Below, piece after piece: positions 11,538-20,570 of a stretch of 64,000 bases of DNA. The translations under genes were made by a program, and so were the position numbers. Source of the DNA: Eucalyptus grandis (Eukaryota; Streptophyta; Magnoliopsida; Myrtales; Myrtaceae); NCBI RefSeq assembly GCF_016545825.1, contig NC_052617.1, positions 2,676,001 to 2,740,000 on the forward strand, read 5' to 3'. The notes under the pieces were generated by a model that saw nothing but the letters and a program-made list of their open reading frames with translations, was not told the DNA's origin and searched no databases. The first letter of the stretch is position 1. Each line of letters opens with the position of its first letter.

Positions 11538-11822
11538 ATGGCGAGAAACACCAAGAGTTGCTTCGCTGCCGCATGCGTCCTCTTGCTTCTGGCGCTGTTC
11601 GTGAGCTCGTCGCTCCTTGTGTCAGAAGCTCGGCCCCTGAGCAATGTCGTCGCGGCTTCTGTCTCCGGTGGCACCGTGAAGAAGGGGATCCAAGTGTTGA
11701 TCGAGGAGTTGTACGTCGGGGTGATCAAGGCCGAAGGAGGTCCGAGCCCTGGAGGGAAGGGCCACGCTTACCCTGGTGTCGCCTTCAAAAACTCTGGTCC
11801 TAGCCCCGGTGAGGGCCACTGA
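11538..11822 (+). CDS. PIP/PIPL-type secreted peptide precursor, two motifs
   Basis: A 94-residue intronless precursor. Residues 1-31 form a signal peptide (MARNTKSCF, long hydrophobic run, SEA|RPL cleavage region). Two related motifs lie at the C-terminal end: GGPSPGGKGH (67-76) and SGPSPGEGH (86-94, immediately before the stop). Both end Gly-His as in PAMP-induced peptides, where the last 11-13 residues become the extracellular signal. The terminal copy is one residue shorter than the usual SGPSxxGxGH, while the internal one has the usual spacing but starts with Gly. Promoter elements lie just upstream (11307 and 11400). The nearest relative in the window is the gene at 16809. Alternatives such as CEP or IDA-like peptides are less likely because they lack the SGPS core. 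Confidence 0.88.
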   Translation: MARNTKSCFAAACVLLLLALFVSSSLLVSEARPLSNVVAASVSGGTVKKGIQVLIEELYVGVIKAEGGPSPGGKGHAYPGVAFKNSGPSPGEGH

Positions 11823-13340
11823 CCGGAAGCGGTCGCCATAGCACCGGAGAGATTTTTTACTTCAGTACTCTTTAAGCCCTCTAGCTAGCTAGAGATAATA
11901 TACAAAGTTGATTTATTTATTAATTTGACTGGTGGGGTATGGTGTAATTCTTTGATTTCTTATTTGGATAGTGCGTAATATCGGTCTTTTTTTTTTTTTT
12001 TTTTTTTTTCGATATTATATTGAAGGACAAGCAGACATGAGTTGATATGGCACTTACATGTTTAGACCGACTATGGGATGCATCGGAATCGTCCCAGAAA
12101 AACATCTTTTGGGCGGGGCATAACGTAATAAGCCATTATACACACGGATCCGAATGGCGATTAAGATTTGCGCTAAGTGCATAGTTAGCCACAACGGCAG
12201 TCCATGGCTGAACTGACCGCATGCACGAGCGACTATGGTCACGAGCTCCATGTGTATTTGCCCTAATGATTTTGAATAGATTTTTCACCGGCACAATGAT
12301 GAAATATTGTTCAGCCCAAAAAAAAAAAAAAAAAAAATTGACGAAATATCTTTCTAAGTAGTGTTTGATCAACCAATCGGTAGAGAATGTGAAGGGTCCT
12401 AGGCCGATTATTGGATAGGAATGGAATCGACGAGAAAATCAAAAGTTTGGAGATTAGAAACAATTGTGTCTAAGCCATGTAGAGGGTTACTTAAATGGGA
12501 AGGTGAACTAAAAAAAAATTGAATAAGTGTTGTTCATTGTTTTTTTTTTTTGCCGGTCATACTCTATTCATATTCTAACTCTTACTCTCAGACTTTTGCC
12601 ATGCCTCCTTGTAGGGCGTGAGAGTCGAAACTCACACTTGAAACTAAATCATCCATATCCTAACTCCTGAAACTAAATCGTTCCCACACCAACTTCGCAA
12701 GGCGTGAAAGTCGAAACCCACATTTAAAACTAAATCGTCACCACCCAAACTCCTGAGAATGTGGGGATTCAAACTTCCCACCTCCCCCTTCCATGTTGGA
12801 AGGGTGGCCAGTGAGACAAACCCCAGTGGTTAGTGTTGTTCATTGTTTGATTTGTGGTTCTTTACATAAATTACAATTCAGGCATTTATACCAACTTGCA
12901 ATCGTTAACAACGGTTACAAAAAAATCAAATGCATTCCATGTGATTTCTAAAACTTATTGTATGTACAAACAATCAAATAACTCTAGTTCCCGACGGTGA
13001 TTTCTTCTCCACTCTCCACATCTACTATCATTAGTTACTTTAGAAATTCCTCATTCCACGACTCAACGATTGTAATAATTTTCATTTCTCGTTTTCTATT
13101 ATTGATTGCTTCCGAGATCTATGGCTCCGCCGGTTGTGTTGGTTTTGCTTCTTCACAGCCGAGATGATCTTCATTCTTTATGAGTCTTGACAGTTACATC
13201 CAAAATTATCGGCTCCATGACTTAAATAACTAGTTTGTATTCAGTTTATCCCGATCGGATTAGTCATGGCCTTTTGTTTATTAGGTCAAACCTCGTTTTC
13301 CGACGCCTATGTTCCAGGACTTGGTTATTTCCCTTCACAT
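11823..13340. repeat. Downstream flank of peptide unit, copy A
   Basis: From just after the stop codon this flank matches 14748-16280 block by block: CCGGAAGCGGTCGCCATAGC, CCCTCTAGCTAGCTAGAGA, GATCCGAATG, the CATTCCACGACTCAACG block near 13053, and the GGACTTGGTTATTTCCC block near 13318. It represents one unit of a tandem duplication that carried a peptide gene each time. A 23-bp poly(T) run lies near 11987-12009. A SINE-like insertion (12543-12831) is private to this copy. No gene is seen in it. Confidence 0.75.
12543..12831 (-). mobile_element. SINE-like retroposon with 17-bp TSD
   Basis: An insert of about 290 bp lies between two perfect copies of AGTGTTGTTCATTGTTT (12526-12542 and 12832-12848). 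On the minus strand it ends in a poly(A) tail (plus-strand T run at about 12540-12551). A B-box-like AAGTTTGAATCCC lies at 12764-12776 in the minus sense, as expected near the 5' end of a tRNA-derived SINE. The paralogous unit has the uninterrupted site near 15776-15800 (CTGTTCATTGCTTGATTGG), which confirms insertion. Two internal copies of a GCGTGARAGTCGAAACYCACA block are present. The SINE class call rests on the B box and tail. Confidence 0.75.
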
Positions 13341-13452
13341 CTCCCATTGGCTAAAACTATTTATCTCGACGCCTAGTTGTACTTCATCTAACTTCGCTCG
13401 TCCTCTCACATTTTGCCGATAACAAAACCACTGCCTTTTATTTTCCATATCA
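12849..13452 (+). promoter_or_regulatory. End of unit A and leader of the broken peptide gene
   Basis: Bases 12849-13340 continue the duplicated downstream flank. From about 13385 to 13452 the sequence closely matches the leader of the 9647 gene (on the opposite strand there): ACTTCGCTCGTCCTCT, ACAAAACCACTGCCTTTT, then CCATATCAATGGCGAG. So the pseudogene that follows carries a leader of the 9647 type rather than the 11538 type. No TATA box is obvious close by. Confidence 0.5.
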
Positions 13453-14747
13453 ATGGCGAGAAACAATAAGAGTTGCTTCTTCAGCATGGGAAACCATTCA
13501 TGGGAAGGGCAATTTGGTTCCATGGTTCTTTTTTATATGGGATAGAATGCTCATCCCCTGGTACCAATTCCATCTATGGCTCATCACAAGGAACAGGCTA
13601 CCTACCCAAGTTTTGCTACTTTCCTATAGCAGAATTGCGAATGTGTCTTGTGCGTTTTGCAACTCTTCACCAGACTCTAGAGATCATTTATTTTTTGGGT
13701 GCCATGTTTCTACTAGCCTTGGTTTTTTTTTTGGGCTTCAAGATGTAAACTCTTGTGGCAAAATAGGTCGTGGATGGAAACTTTACAATGGGCCATGAAA
13801 TTCCTTCCAGGCAACGAATTCTATCAAACTATTGATCGGTTCTCCTTTGGCACTCTTTGTCATATAATTTGGAAGACTAGGAATAATATACTGTTTCGGG
13901 GACAAGCCTTGTTCGTATTGGCTTTGAAGCAACACCTCATCAAAGTTGTCGAGGATGAGGCTATCACTTTCAACCATGTTGTGGACACTCCAAGGAACAG
14001 GAGAATACAAAGAAGTTGGGGACTTGATCCTTCTATTTTCTCTTCCAAGGTGTCAGGTCTTACTTAGAGCTTGCTTGAGGGTTGCCGTTGTCTTGGGTTG
14101 CGGGTAGGTGCACTCAGCGAAGTTGGGGGTTAGATCCAGCTTTTTTCTTCGGAGGTTCTTGATGTTGTTGTGGATAGGAGGACTAGCTGGGGACTAGATC
14201 TAGTTCTTCGGAGGTTGCCATTGCTTGCTGTGAGGGTTGCTGCTGTTTTGCTGTTTGGTTTCCTTTTCCTTTTTCCCTTCTTGATTGTTGCCGTTGTTTG
14301 GCTGTTTGTTGCCACTATTTGGTTGGTTGTGTTTCCCTCTTTCTCGACATCCTTCCACTTGTTATGACATGTTTGTCATTATGAGTATAAGTTTTTTGGT
14401 GCCGAGAACCCCTACTGTATAGTTTTTGGTTAAAAGTCAATATATTACTTACCTTACCAAAAAAAAAAAAATATAAAAAGCAATAAGAGTTGCTTGGCAT
14501 GCGTCCTCTTGCTTCTGGTGCTGTTTGTGAGCTCGTCACTTCTTGTGTCGGAAGCTCGGTCCCTGAGCAATGTCGCCGCGGCTTCTATCTCCAGCGACAT
14601 CGTGAAGAAGGGGATCTAAGTGTTGTTTGAGGGGATGTACATTGGGCGATCAAGGCCGAAGGAGGTCCGAGCCCCGGAGGGAGGGGCCATGCTTACCCCA
14701 GCGTCGCTTTCAAGATCTCTGGTCCTAGACCCGGTGAGGGCTACTGA
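13453..14747 (+). pseudogene. PIP/PIPL-type precursor split by an L1 LINE
   Basis: The start (ATG at 13453, MARNNKSCF) is separated from the rest of the gene by a LINE at 13479-14480. After the LINE, bases 14496-14747 follow the 11538 gene closely. There is a 7-base loss near the insertion point, a C-to-T change making TAA at 14617-14619, and changes in the final motif (SGPRPGEGY instead of SGPSPGEGH). The internal motif GGPSPGGRGH is still readable. Even without the LINE the gene would be inactive. Whether decay began before or after the insertion cannot be told. Confidence 0.88.
13479..14480 (+). mobile_element. 5'-truncated L1-type LINE, 15-bp TSD
   Basis: A 1002-bp insert flanked by perfect copies of CAATAAGAGTTGCTT (13464-13478 and 14481-14495). 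It ends in an A-rich tail (14459-14480) preceded by ATTACTTACCTTACC. The readable part encodes the zinc-binding region at the end of plant L1 reverse transcriptase ORFs: LPTQVLLLSYSRIAN, CAFCNSSPDSRDHLFFGC, and RFSFGTLCHIIWKTRNNILF. The frame is broken in places. A 5'-truncated copy with poly(A) and a target duplication of this length is the classic product of target-primed reverse transcription. A relative of the same family lies at 47611-49082. Confidence 0.9.
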
Positions 14748-16280
14748 CCGGAAGCGGTCGCCATAGCACCGGAGAGATTTTTCACATCAGTATTCTCTAA
14801 GCCCTCTAGCTAGCTAGAGAGGGTATACTAAGTTGATTTATTTATTCATTTGATTGATGGGGTATGGTGTAATTTTTTGATTTCTTATTTGGATGGTGCG
14901 TAATATCCGCCGTTTCTTCAGTTGTAATTTACAAGATTTGAGGTGATATTTGTATCAGTATATGTGGAATCGCGTCCCGCCACTTCCTTTTCTTCTTTCT
15001 GTTTATCTGCTGATTTTGTATATATTGAAAGACAAACGGAAATGAGTTGATACGGCACTTCTTTAGAACGACCGTGGAATGCATCGGAATCATCTAGAAA
15101 TAACATCTTTTGGGCAGGGCGTTACGGAATAACCCATTATCCACGGATCCGAATGTTGATTAAGATTTGTGCTAAGTGCATAATTAGCAACTGTTGACGT
15201 GAGCTGGAATTTCTTAATTTGTAAGAGATTTTATTTTCTAGCGCCTAATTTGTAGGGGATACTATTTTCCTTATTCTATTTTCCTAATCTATAGAGACTT
15301 GACTTGTAGAAGAAGTCCGTCTGATTGTACATATACGGGTCTGTACATACTTGATGATTAGGAGTATATAGGCACACTATCTAACCTCATTAATTCTTAT
15401 GTTTTTCTCCTCTTCTTCTTGATATGCATTTAGATTGTTAACAGTGACAACGGCAGTCCGTGGCTGAAGTCACTGCATGCGCAAGTAACCATGGCCTTGA
15501 GCATCATGTGTGTTTGCCCTAATGATTTTGAATATATTTTCACCAGAACAATGATGAAATGATGTATTGTTTTGCCCAAGAAAGACGTCAACAAAATGTC
15601 TTCCGAAGTGGTGATCGATGAACCAATCAATAGAGGATGTGAAGGGTCCTTTGCCGATTCTTGGACAGGAAACATAGATGACGAGAAATTAATAGTTTTG
15701 AGATTAGAGAGAATTGTTTCTAAGCCATGTGAAGGATTCTTAAATGCGACGATAAATTGAAAATAAAGAGGAATAACTGCTGTTCATTGCTTGATTGGTG
15801 GTTCTTTACACAAATTACAATTCGAGAATTTATACCAACTACCAGCCGCTGACAACGGTTACAAAGAAATCAAATGCACTCTAAACCTCAGTAACTTGAA
15901 TTTACAAACAGTCAAACGATTCCAGTTCCCGATGGTTATTTCTTCTCCACTCTCCACGTCTACCATCATTAGTTACTTTAGAAATCCCTCGTTCCACGAC
16001 TCAACGGTTGTAATAACCCTCATTTCTCAGCTTCCATCATTGATTACTTACGAGATCTATGGCTCCACTAGTTGTGTTGGTTTCGCTTCTTCATAGTCGA
16101 GACGGTCTTCTTTCTTTATGAGTCTTGACAGTTGCATCTAGAATTATTGGCTCCATGACTTAAATAACTAGCTTGTAATCAGCTTATCACCGATCGCATT
16201 AGTCATGGCCCTTTGTCGATTAGGTCGAACATCATTTTCTGATGCCTATGTTCCAGGACTTGGTTATTTCCCTTTATATC
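14748..16280. repeat. Downstream flank of peptide unit, copy B
   Basis: This is the second copy of the flank described for 11823-13340, starting at the same point after the stop codon and ending at the same GGACTTGGTTATTTCCC block (about 16257). It lacks the SINE of copy A and instead has a 252-bp LTR-like insert at 15192-15443. No gene is seen in it. Confidence 0.75.
15192..15443 (+). mobile_element. Probable small solo LTR (252 bp)
   Basis: The insert begins TGTTGACGTG and ends TTGTTAACA, so it has TG...CA ends with a short inverted repeat (TGTT/AACA). It is absent from the paralogous position near 12185. The flanking pentamers GCAAC and GTGAC match at only three of five positions, so the target-site duplication has decayed or the ends are slightly off. 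The orientation is assumed. A size near 250 bp would also fit a TRIM-type element. Confidence 0.55.
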
Positions 16281-16808
16281 TCCCATTGGCTACAACTATT
16301 TTCGACTAGCTGTACTTACCGATTAAGAGCCTTCAACAATTAATAATTTTACCTCTGTCGTGTCTTGCTCAACATCTTTCAATCCGAGTCGATAGTCAAA
16401 GATTCTGATGTTTTTTTTGTGTCTAACAAGTATTGTCATAAAACTAAGAGAATTCGATTATGGTGCCTATCTGATCGAAGTCGTGCTCTTACCACATGAA
16501 CATTATAATTTGAAAGAAAGAAAGTGGTGAGACGCGATTTATTTATTTAAATAAGGAAAATATGATTTTATATCCCGCAACATACATAATACTCCCCAAA
16601 GAATGATTACATCCAGGGATCTTTTGCGGTTCACAATTGGAAAATGACCCACATTACAATCTAGTACTCTAACCAATTAAGAAATCACAATTTACTACCA
16701 TATTCCGCCAATCGAATTAAATAAATCAACTGAACATCCTCTCTAGCTGGAGGGCTAAGAGAATGATAATGTAAAGAATCTCTCCTGGGCAGTCGGGTCC
16801 ACTTCCGT
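16281..16808. other. Intergenic, downstream of the 16809 gene
   Basis: This is AT-rich sequence with no recognisable gene. The last 60 bases or so (16745-16808) are the 3' flank of the minus-strand peptide gene and share CTCTAGCTGGAGGGCT wording with the other units' CTCTAGCTAGCTAGAG block. Confidence 0.4.
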
Positions 16809-17093
16809 TCAATGGCCCTCACCAGGGCTGGGACCAGAGTTCTTGAAGGCGACACCCGGGTAACCGTGGCCCTTACCTCCGGGGCTCGGCCCACCTCCAG
16901 CCTTGATCGCCTGGAAGGACAACCCCTCGATCAACACCTCGATCCCCTTCTTCACGGGTTTGCCAGAAACAGAATCCGCGGCGATATTACTCAGAGGCCG
17001 AGCTTCCGACACAAGAAGTGACGAGCTCATGAGCAGCATCAGAAGCAAGAGAGCGCATGAGACAGTGAAGCAACTCTTGGTGTTTCTCGCCAT
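16809..17093 (-). CDS. PIP/PIPL-type secreted peptide precursor, two motifs
   Basis: A 94-residue intronless precursor, the closest paralogue of the 11538 product. It has a signal peptide (residues 1-31, MARNTKSCF to SEA), a short spacer, the motif GGPSPGGKGH (67-76) and the terminal motif SGPSPGEGH (86-94). An in-frame upstream Met would add 14 residues, but MARNT is the start shared by all copies and is preceded by the conserved leader. A TATA box (minus sense) lies at about 17211-17218 and a G-box at 17324-17329. As with its relatives, a secreted defence or growth signal is expected from the PIP family. That both motifs are released as peptides is only a possibility. Confidence 0.88.
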   Translation of the reverse strand: MARNTKSCFTVSCALLLLMLLMSSSLLVSEARPLSNIAADSVSGKPVKKGIEVLIEGLSFQAIKAGGGPSPGGKGHGYPGVAFKNSGPSPGEGH

Positions 17094-17460
17094 TGATATG
17101 GAAAGACAAAAGAAAAGTGATCTTGTTGTTGGCAATACGTGACAGGAAGAGTGAAGTCAGATGATGTTTCACGGGATGTGTTTGTGCTGAGGAGTGAAGG
17201 TTTGGATTGCTATATATAGAGATTCAGGAACCGGTTAGTCCTCATGCAAAGGTTGATCAAGCAAGGACAAAATGGACGAATCGTAGTTGAATTTGACGTT
17301 GAATCTGATCCTGTGTTTTCGAGCACGTGGTGAGGTAATGTTGCCGCCACCTCCACGATTTGGTGCCATCGCTTGCATGGAAAAGTAGGACTCGAAGCTC
17401 GGAACCATCGTGGAAGTTCTCTATCGGCACGAAACAATCTCCGAAATGGAAACTAATTCA
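17094..17460 (-). promoter_or_regulatory. Promoter and leader of the 16809 peptide gene
   Basis: On the minus strand a TATATATA box lies at 17211-17218, about 120 bases before the start codon. A G-box CACGTG lies at 17324-17329. Blocks GAACTTCCACGATGG, CCATGCAAGCGATGG and GGAGGTGGCGGCAACA match the promoter of the 11538 gene in order and spacing. Confidence 0.65.
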
Positions 17461-18093
17461 ATGGTCCATTTTAGAAGGTGACTATACAGCAACGGCCTCT
17501 ACCTTTCTACTGTGCTGAGAGAGAAGTTGTGGGACCAATGTGGGCAGGGTCTTTTCGCAACGTGAGGTGGCTATGTCTCCTTTTGCTGAACTTTGAATTG
17601 ATGCTGTATACCATCACGAGTTAGATTTCGTTCATTGTCCTAGAAATTCAAAAGATGCTTTGAAGTACTCCAGTTTCCACCCCAAAACTTTCCATGTCTC
17701 CACGCATTGGAATATTCATGATCCCGTGAACAAACAACTAATCTCCACTAAGTATGACCATCTTGAGGGAACTAAAGAAGAGAGAAGAAGATATTGCCCA
17801 CATTCGTTTTAACGGATTCAAGTAACAAACTCAATTTACAAAATTAGGCCAAATAATTTTGTACACCACGATTGGTACAGTTGTGGCAGTGTTGTGTCCG
17901 TACTGTGGTTGTGTTGACACGCATGCGTTCGGCAACTCATCCTTTAAAGGTACCGTGCTGTGGCTAAGCACAATTAATGTGTTGGGCCGAAACTGTCGCG
18001 AGATTATTGTGATTATCCAAATGATTGAAAAATAATTGTAACATAACTGTACAAATTTCACCAAAGTTTATTGTTGCATGATATAGTAAGGAC
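17461..18093. other. Intergenic, nothing recognised
   Basis: No gene, RNA or clear transposon end is visible. A short region near 17875-17960 contains imperfect repeats of CAGTGTTGTGTCCGTACTGTGG type, without further structure. Confidence 0.35.
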
Positions 18094-18103
18094 ATCAAAC
18101 ATG

Positions 18104-18832
18104 AGAAAAAGTACCAAAAAAGTTCTAAACATATTGCATTTGTACTAATTCAATTTTAAACATTTTGATTAGACCAATTTAATTATAAATCTTTTCATAT
18201 CAATACCAATTCACTCCATCCAGCAAATTTAGATAAGAAATTACTAACGTGGATGCCAGTCATCCTACATGGCATAATCGATGACATGGAAATTTTAAAA
18301 TAAATTTTAATAATTTTTTTTTGTTCTCCTTTTCTTTTTCTTTTTTCCATTTTCTTTTTCTTTGATTGTGGTTGACAAGCAAGAGTGGCTCTCGTTGGAT
18401 CTAGCGAGGGCTCAACCTCATGGCTTGGGCGAGGGCATGATCTCGCTGCCTAGGCGAGGACTCGACCCTCGCCGTGACCCTTGCCCAGTTGAGCCCTCAC
18501 TAGAGACGGAGGGGTTATGTTCTCACCAAATTCGACTTTTGGCGAGGGCGGCCCTTGCCTAGTAGCAGGGGTCGTGTGCCCTCACCAAATCTAGCGATGC
18601 CCTTGCTGGCCCTTGTTTGTGACTGGTACTAATCACACCCAAAGAAAAATAAAACGGAAAAAGTAGAAAACAAAGAAAAAAAAAAAGAGAAAAAAATTAG
18701 CAAAAAGTTCAAAATTAATTTAAAAAATCGGCCTCAATGTAAAAATGTTTATAACTAAATTAATCTAATTAAAATGTTTATGATTTAGTTAGTACTAGTA
18801 TAGTAAGTTTGCCTTTTTTTGGTACTTTTCTT
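18104..18832. mobile_element. MULE-like non-autonomous element (729 bp), 10-bp TSD
   Basis: The ends are inverted repeats (AGAAAAAGTACCAAAAAAG and, inverted, AAGAAAAGTACCAAAAAAAG). The flanks carry the direct repeat ATCAAACATG at 18094-18103 and 18833-18842, in the 9-11 bp range of Mutator-like elements. The arms are AT-rich and partly complementary. The centre (about 18390-18610) is GC-rich, with repeated GGCGAGGGC / GCCCTCGCC-type wording also found at 20020-20140 and 61600-62035. No transposase is present. Confidence 0.82.
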
Positions 18833-18861
18833 ATCAAACATGTGCCATGCACCAAATTCCA

Positions 18862-19073
18862 ATTATTATTATTTATTTTTTTGTAATCCGAGAACCGCTG
18901 TACTGTTGGCAGTCGACGACGTAAATCCGGGGGCACTAGCACGGGGATCCACCTCCCACGACACTCCACTTAAGTCGCGCAATGTGATGAGGAGGGGAAT
19001 CGAACCCTGGCCGTCGTGTGGCCAACACGCGCCCTAACCAACTTGCCCACCACGAGATGGATGGTAAAAAGGC
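18862..19073 (-). mobile_element. tRNA-derived SINE-like element
   Basis: Read on the minus strand it has an A-box-like TGGGCAAGTTGG (19038-19049), then a B box GGTTCGATTCC (18996-19006) about 32 bases later, which is the spacing of an internal RNA polymerase III promoter. It ends in TTACAAAAAAATAAATAA. The body resembles no tRNA beyond the boxes. A short direct repeat AATTCCA (18855-18861 and 19074-19080) may be the target duplication, but it is brief. It sits 30 bases from the end of the MULE-like element. Confidence 0.7.
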
Positions 19074-19950
19074 AATTCCACGGAGATTTTACAGACGGCT
19101 GCGCTACCTAACACAAATACAAGGGAACCCTTGTCATGCAACCCGCAATATTCGCAAATGATCCACCGTAATTGGCTTTGACTATCAAAACCATCTAGAC
19201 AATTCAGCTTTTCTTTTTTCCACAAATTCAAACACGACTTCGAAAAACGAAGAACGAGCGTGGAAAAATCTCGGACGCCTCGCAAATTCGCCTAAGCTCG
19301 GGAGTTACTTCGTTCCTGGTCTTCGTCTTACGCTGCTGCCGCCGCCACGTAATCGCCTACGTAACAATCCGGAAAGGTGGAGCCAATTCGTGGACCGATG
19401 AGCCCGATGCACTTGTCCTTTTGCGAGTCGTATGTCCAAGTTGACTAACGCTCGGTCCAAGTAAAAAATTAAAACAAGTTGGTTGGGAAACCAGAGAGCT
19501 GGTGAAGATTTCGTGCGTTAGAACGTAATGGGTTTGGCCGCAGACGTTGACGAATTCCGTCCTCCACAAGGCGTGGTGACCATTCCGGAAGGGAAGGGGG
19601 AGAAGTTGGATTTGGGAATGCGATGAAGTGGTGCGCAAGCATAGAAAGCGGAGTTTCTCGGTGGATGAACGACGTGGGGAGCAAAAAGTGGGTTCACGGG
19701 TCACATCGATGAGGTCCCTTTTTCTTCCCCGGGTTCCTGCCTTCTCGTGCACAGAGCCCTTGGACAAGGCTTTGAATAGTCAGGTTTTCGTTTAATTTTC
19801 AGGTATACCACATTAAAAATTGGTTATTCAGTGATCAGGCGGATTCGATAGCCCCTTGGTTAGTTTGTCTCCTAAAATTTATGCATCTTACACGATACCT
19901 AGCAACCCAAATTTAAGGCTTTCCTTGAAATTTACTCTCCATTTGTTTGA
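19074..19950. other. Intergenic, nothing recognised
   Basis: A minus-strand frame of about 136 codons lies at 19357-19767, but it has no family features and its composition is not clearly coding. No other gene or repeat was recognised. Confidence 0.35.
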
Positions 19951-19984
19951 TAAATAATTCAATTTTTTTAAATTGAATTATTTA
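19951..19984. repeat. Perfect 15-bp inverted repeat, 4-base loop
   Basis: TAAATAATTCAATTT is followed after TTTT by its exact complement. It lies at the edge of the GC-core repeat described next and may be part of its terminal structure. Confidence 0.8.
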
Positions 19985-20570
19985 TTTATTTTTCTTCTTT
20001 TTCCTTCAAAGTGCCAGCGGGGCTGCCAGACATTAGGCGAGGGCTAGTGACCCTTGCCAACCCTTGGGCAAGGGCCATGGACCCCTCACCAATTACGAGC
20101 GAGGGCATCATGAGCCCTCGTGGCCCTCGGTTAGTGCTCGCTGGCTCTATGTAAAAAGTGGGAAAAATAGAAAATAAAATTTAATAAAACATTTAGTTTT
20201 TTAAAAAATAATAATAATAAATTATTTGTATTAGCGCTAGTCATATCACGTAAAATGGCCAACGCTTAATCTACATATCAGCAATTTCCTATAAAAATTA
20301 GTTAGAATGATTGCATTGTTAATTCATGAAAATATTTAGAATTAAATTGGCAAATCCTCAAAAAGTGTTAGAAGTAAATTGACACAATTGAAAATGTTTA
20401 TGATTGAATTGGCGAATTATCAAAATGTTTATAAAAAAAATTGACACGATTGAAAAGTTTGTGAGTAAATTGGTCGTGGCACAATAGGTTTCTGAATTTT
20501 TAGACAATTTTTTTAGTGAACAATACAAATGATCGTTCTTAAAAATATATATATTTTGCAAATCATTTAG
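19985..20570. mobile_element. Decayed MULE-like element with GC-rich core
   Basis: The GC-rich segment 20015-20145 repeats GGCGAGGG / GCCCTCG wording seen in the cores of the elements at 18104 and 61259. The flanks are AT-rich, with GTTTATGATTGAATTGGC and AATTGACACAATTG blocks that resemble the arms of the 18104 element. I could not find paired ends or a target duplication, so the limits are approximate. Confidence 0.45.

Noticed and set aside
11980..12012. Poly(T) run as the tail of a retroposon
   Set aside because: The paralogous flank aligns on both sides, and no target duplication or element body is visible.
6368..17093. Calling the peptide cluster CEP or IDA-like
   Set aside because: CEP peptides have a different proline pattern and IDA-like peptides lack the Gly-His end; the SGPS core with final GxGH fits PIP/PIPL better.
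19357..19767. Minus-strand frame of 136 codons
   Set aside because: There is no domain, signal or paralogue, and overlapping frames of similar quality exist on the same strand.
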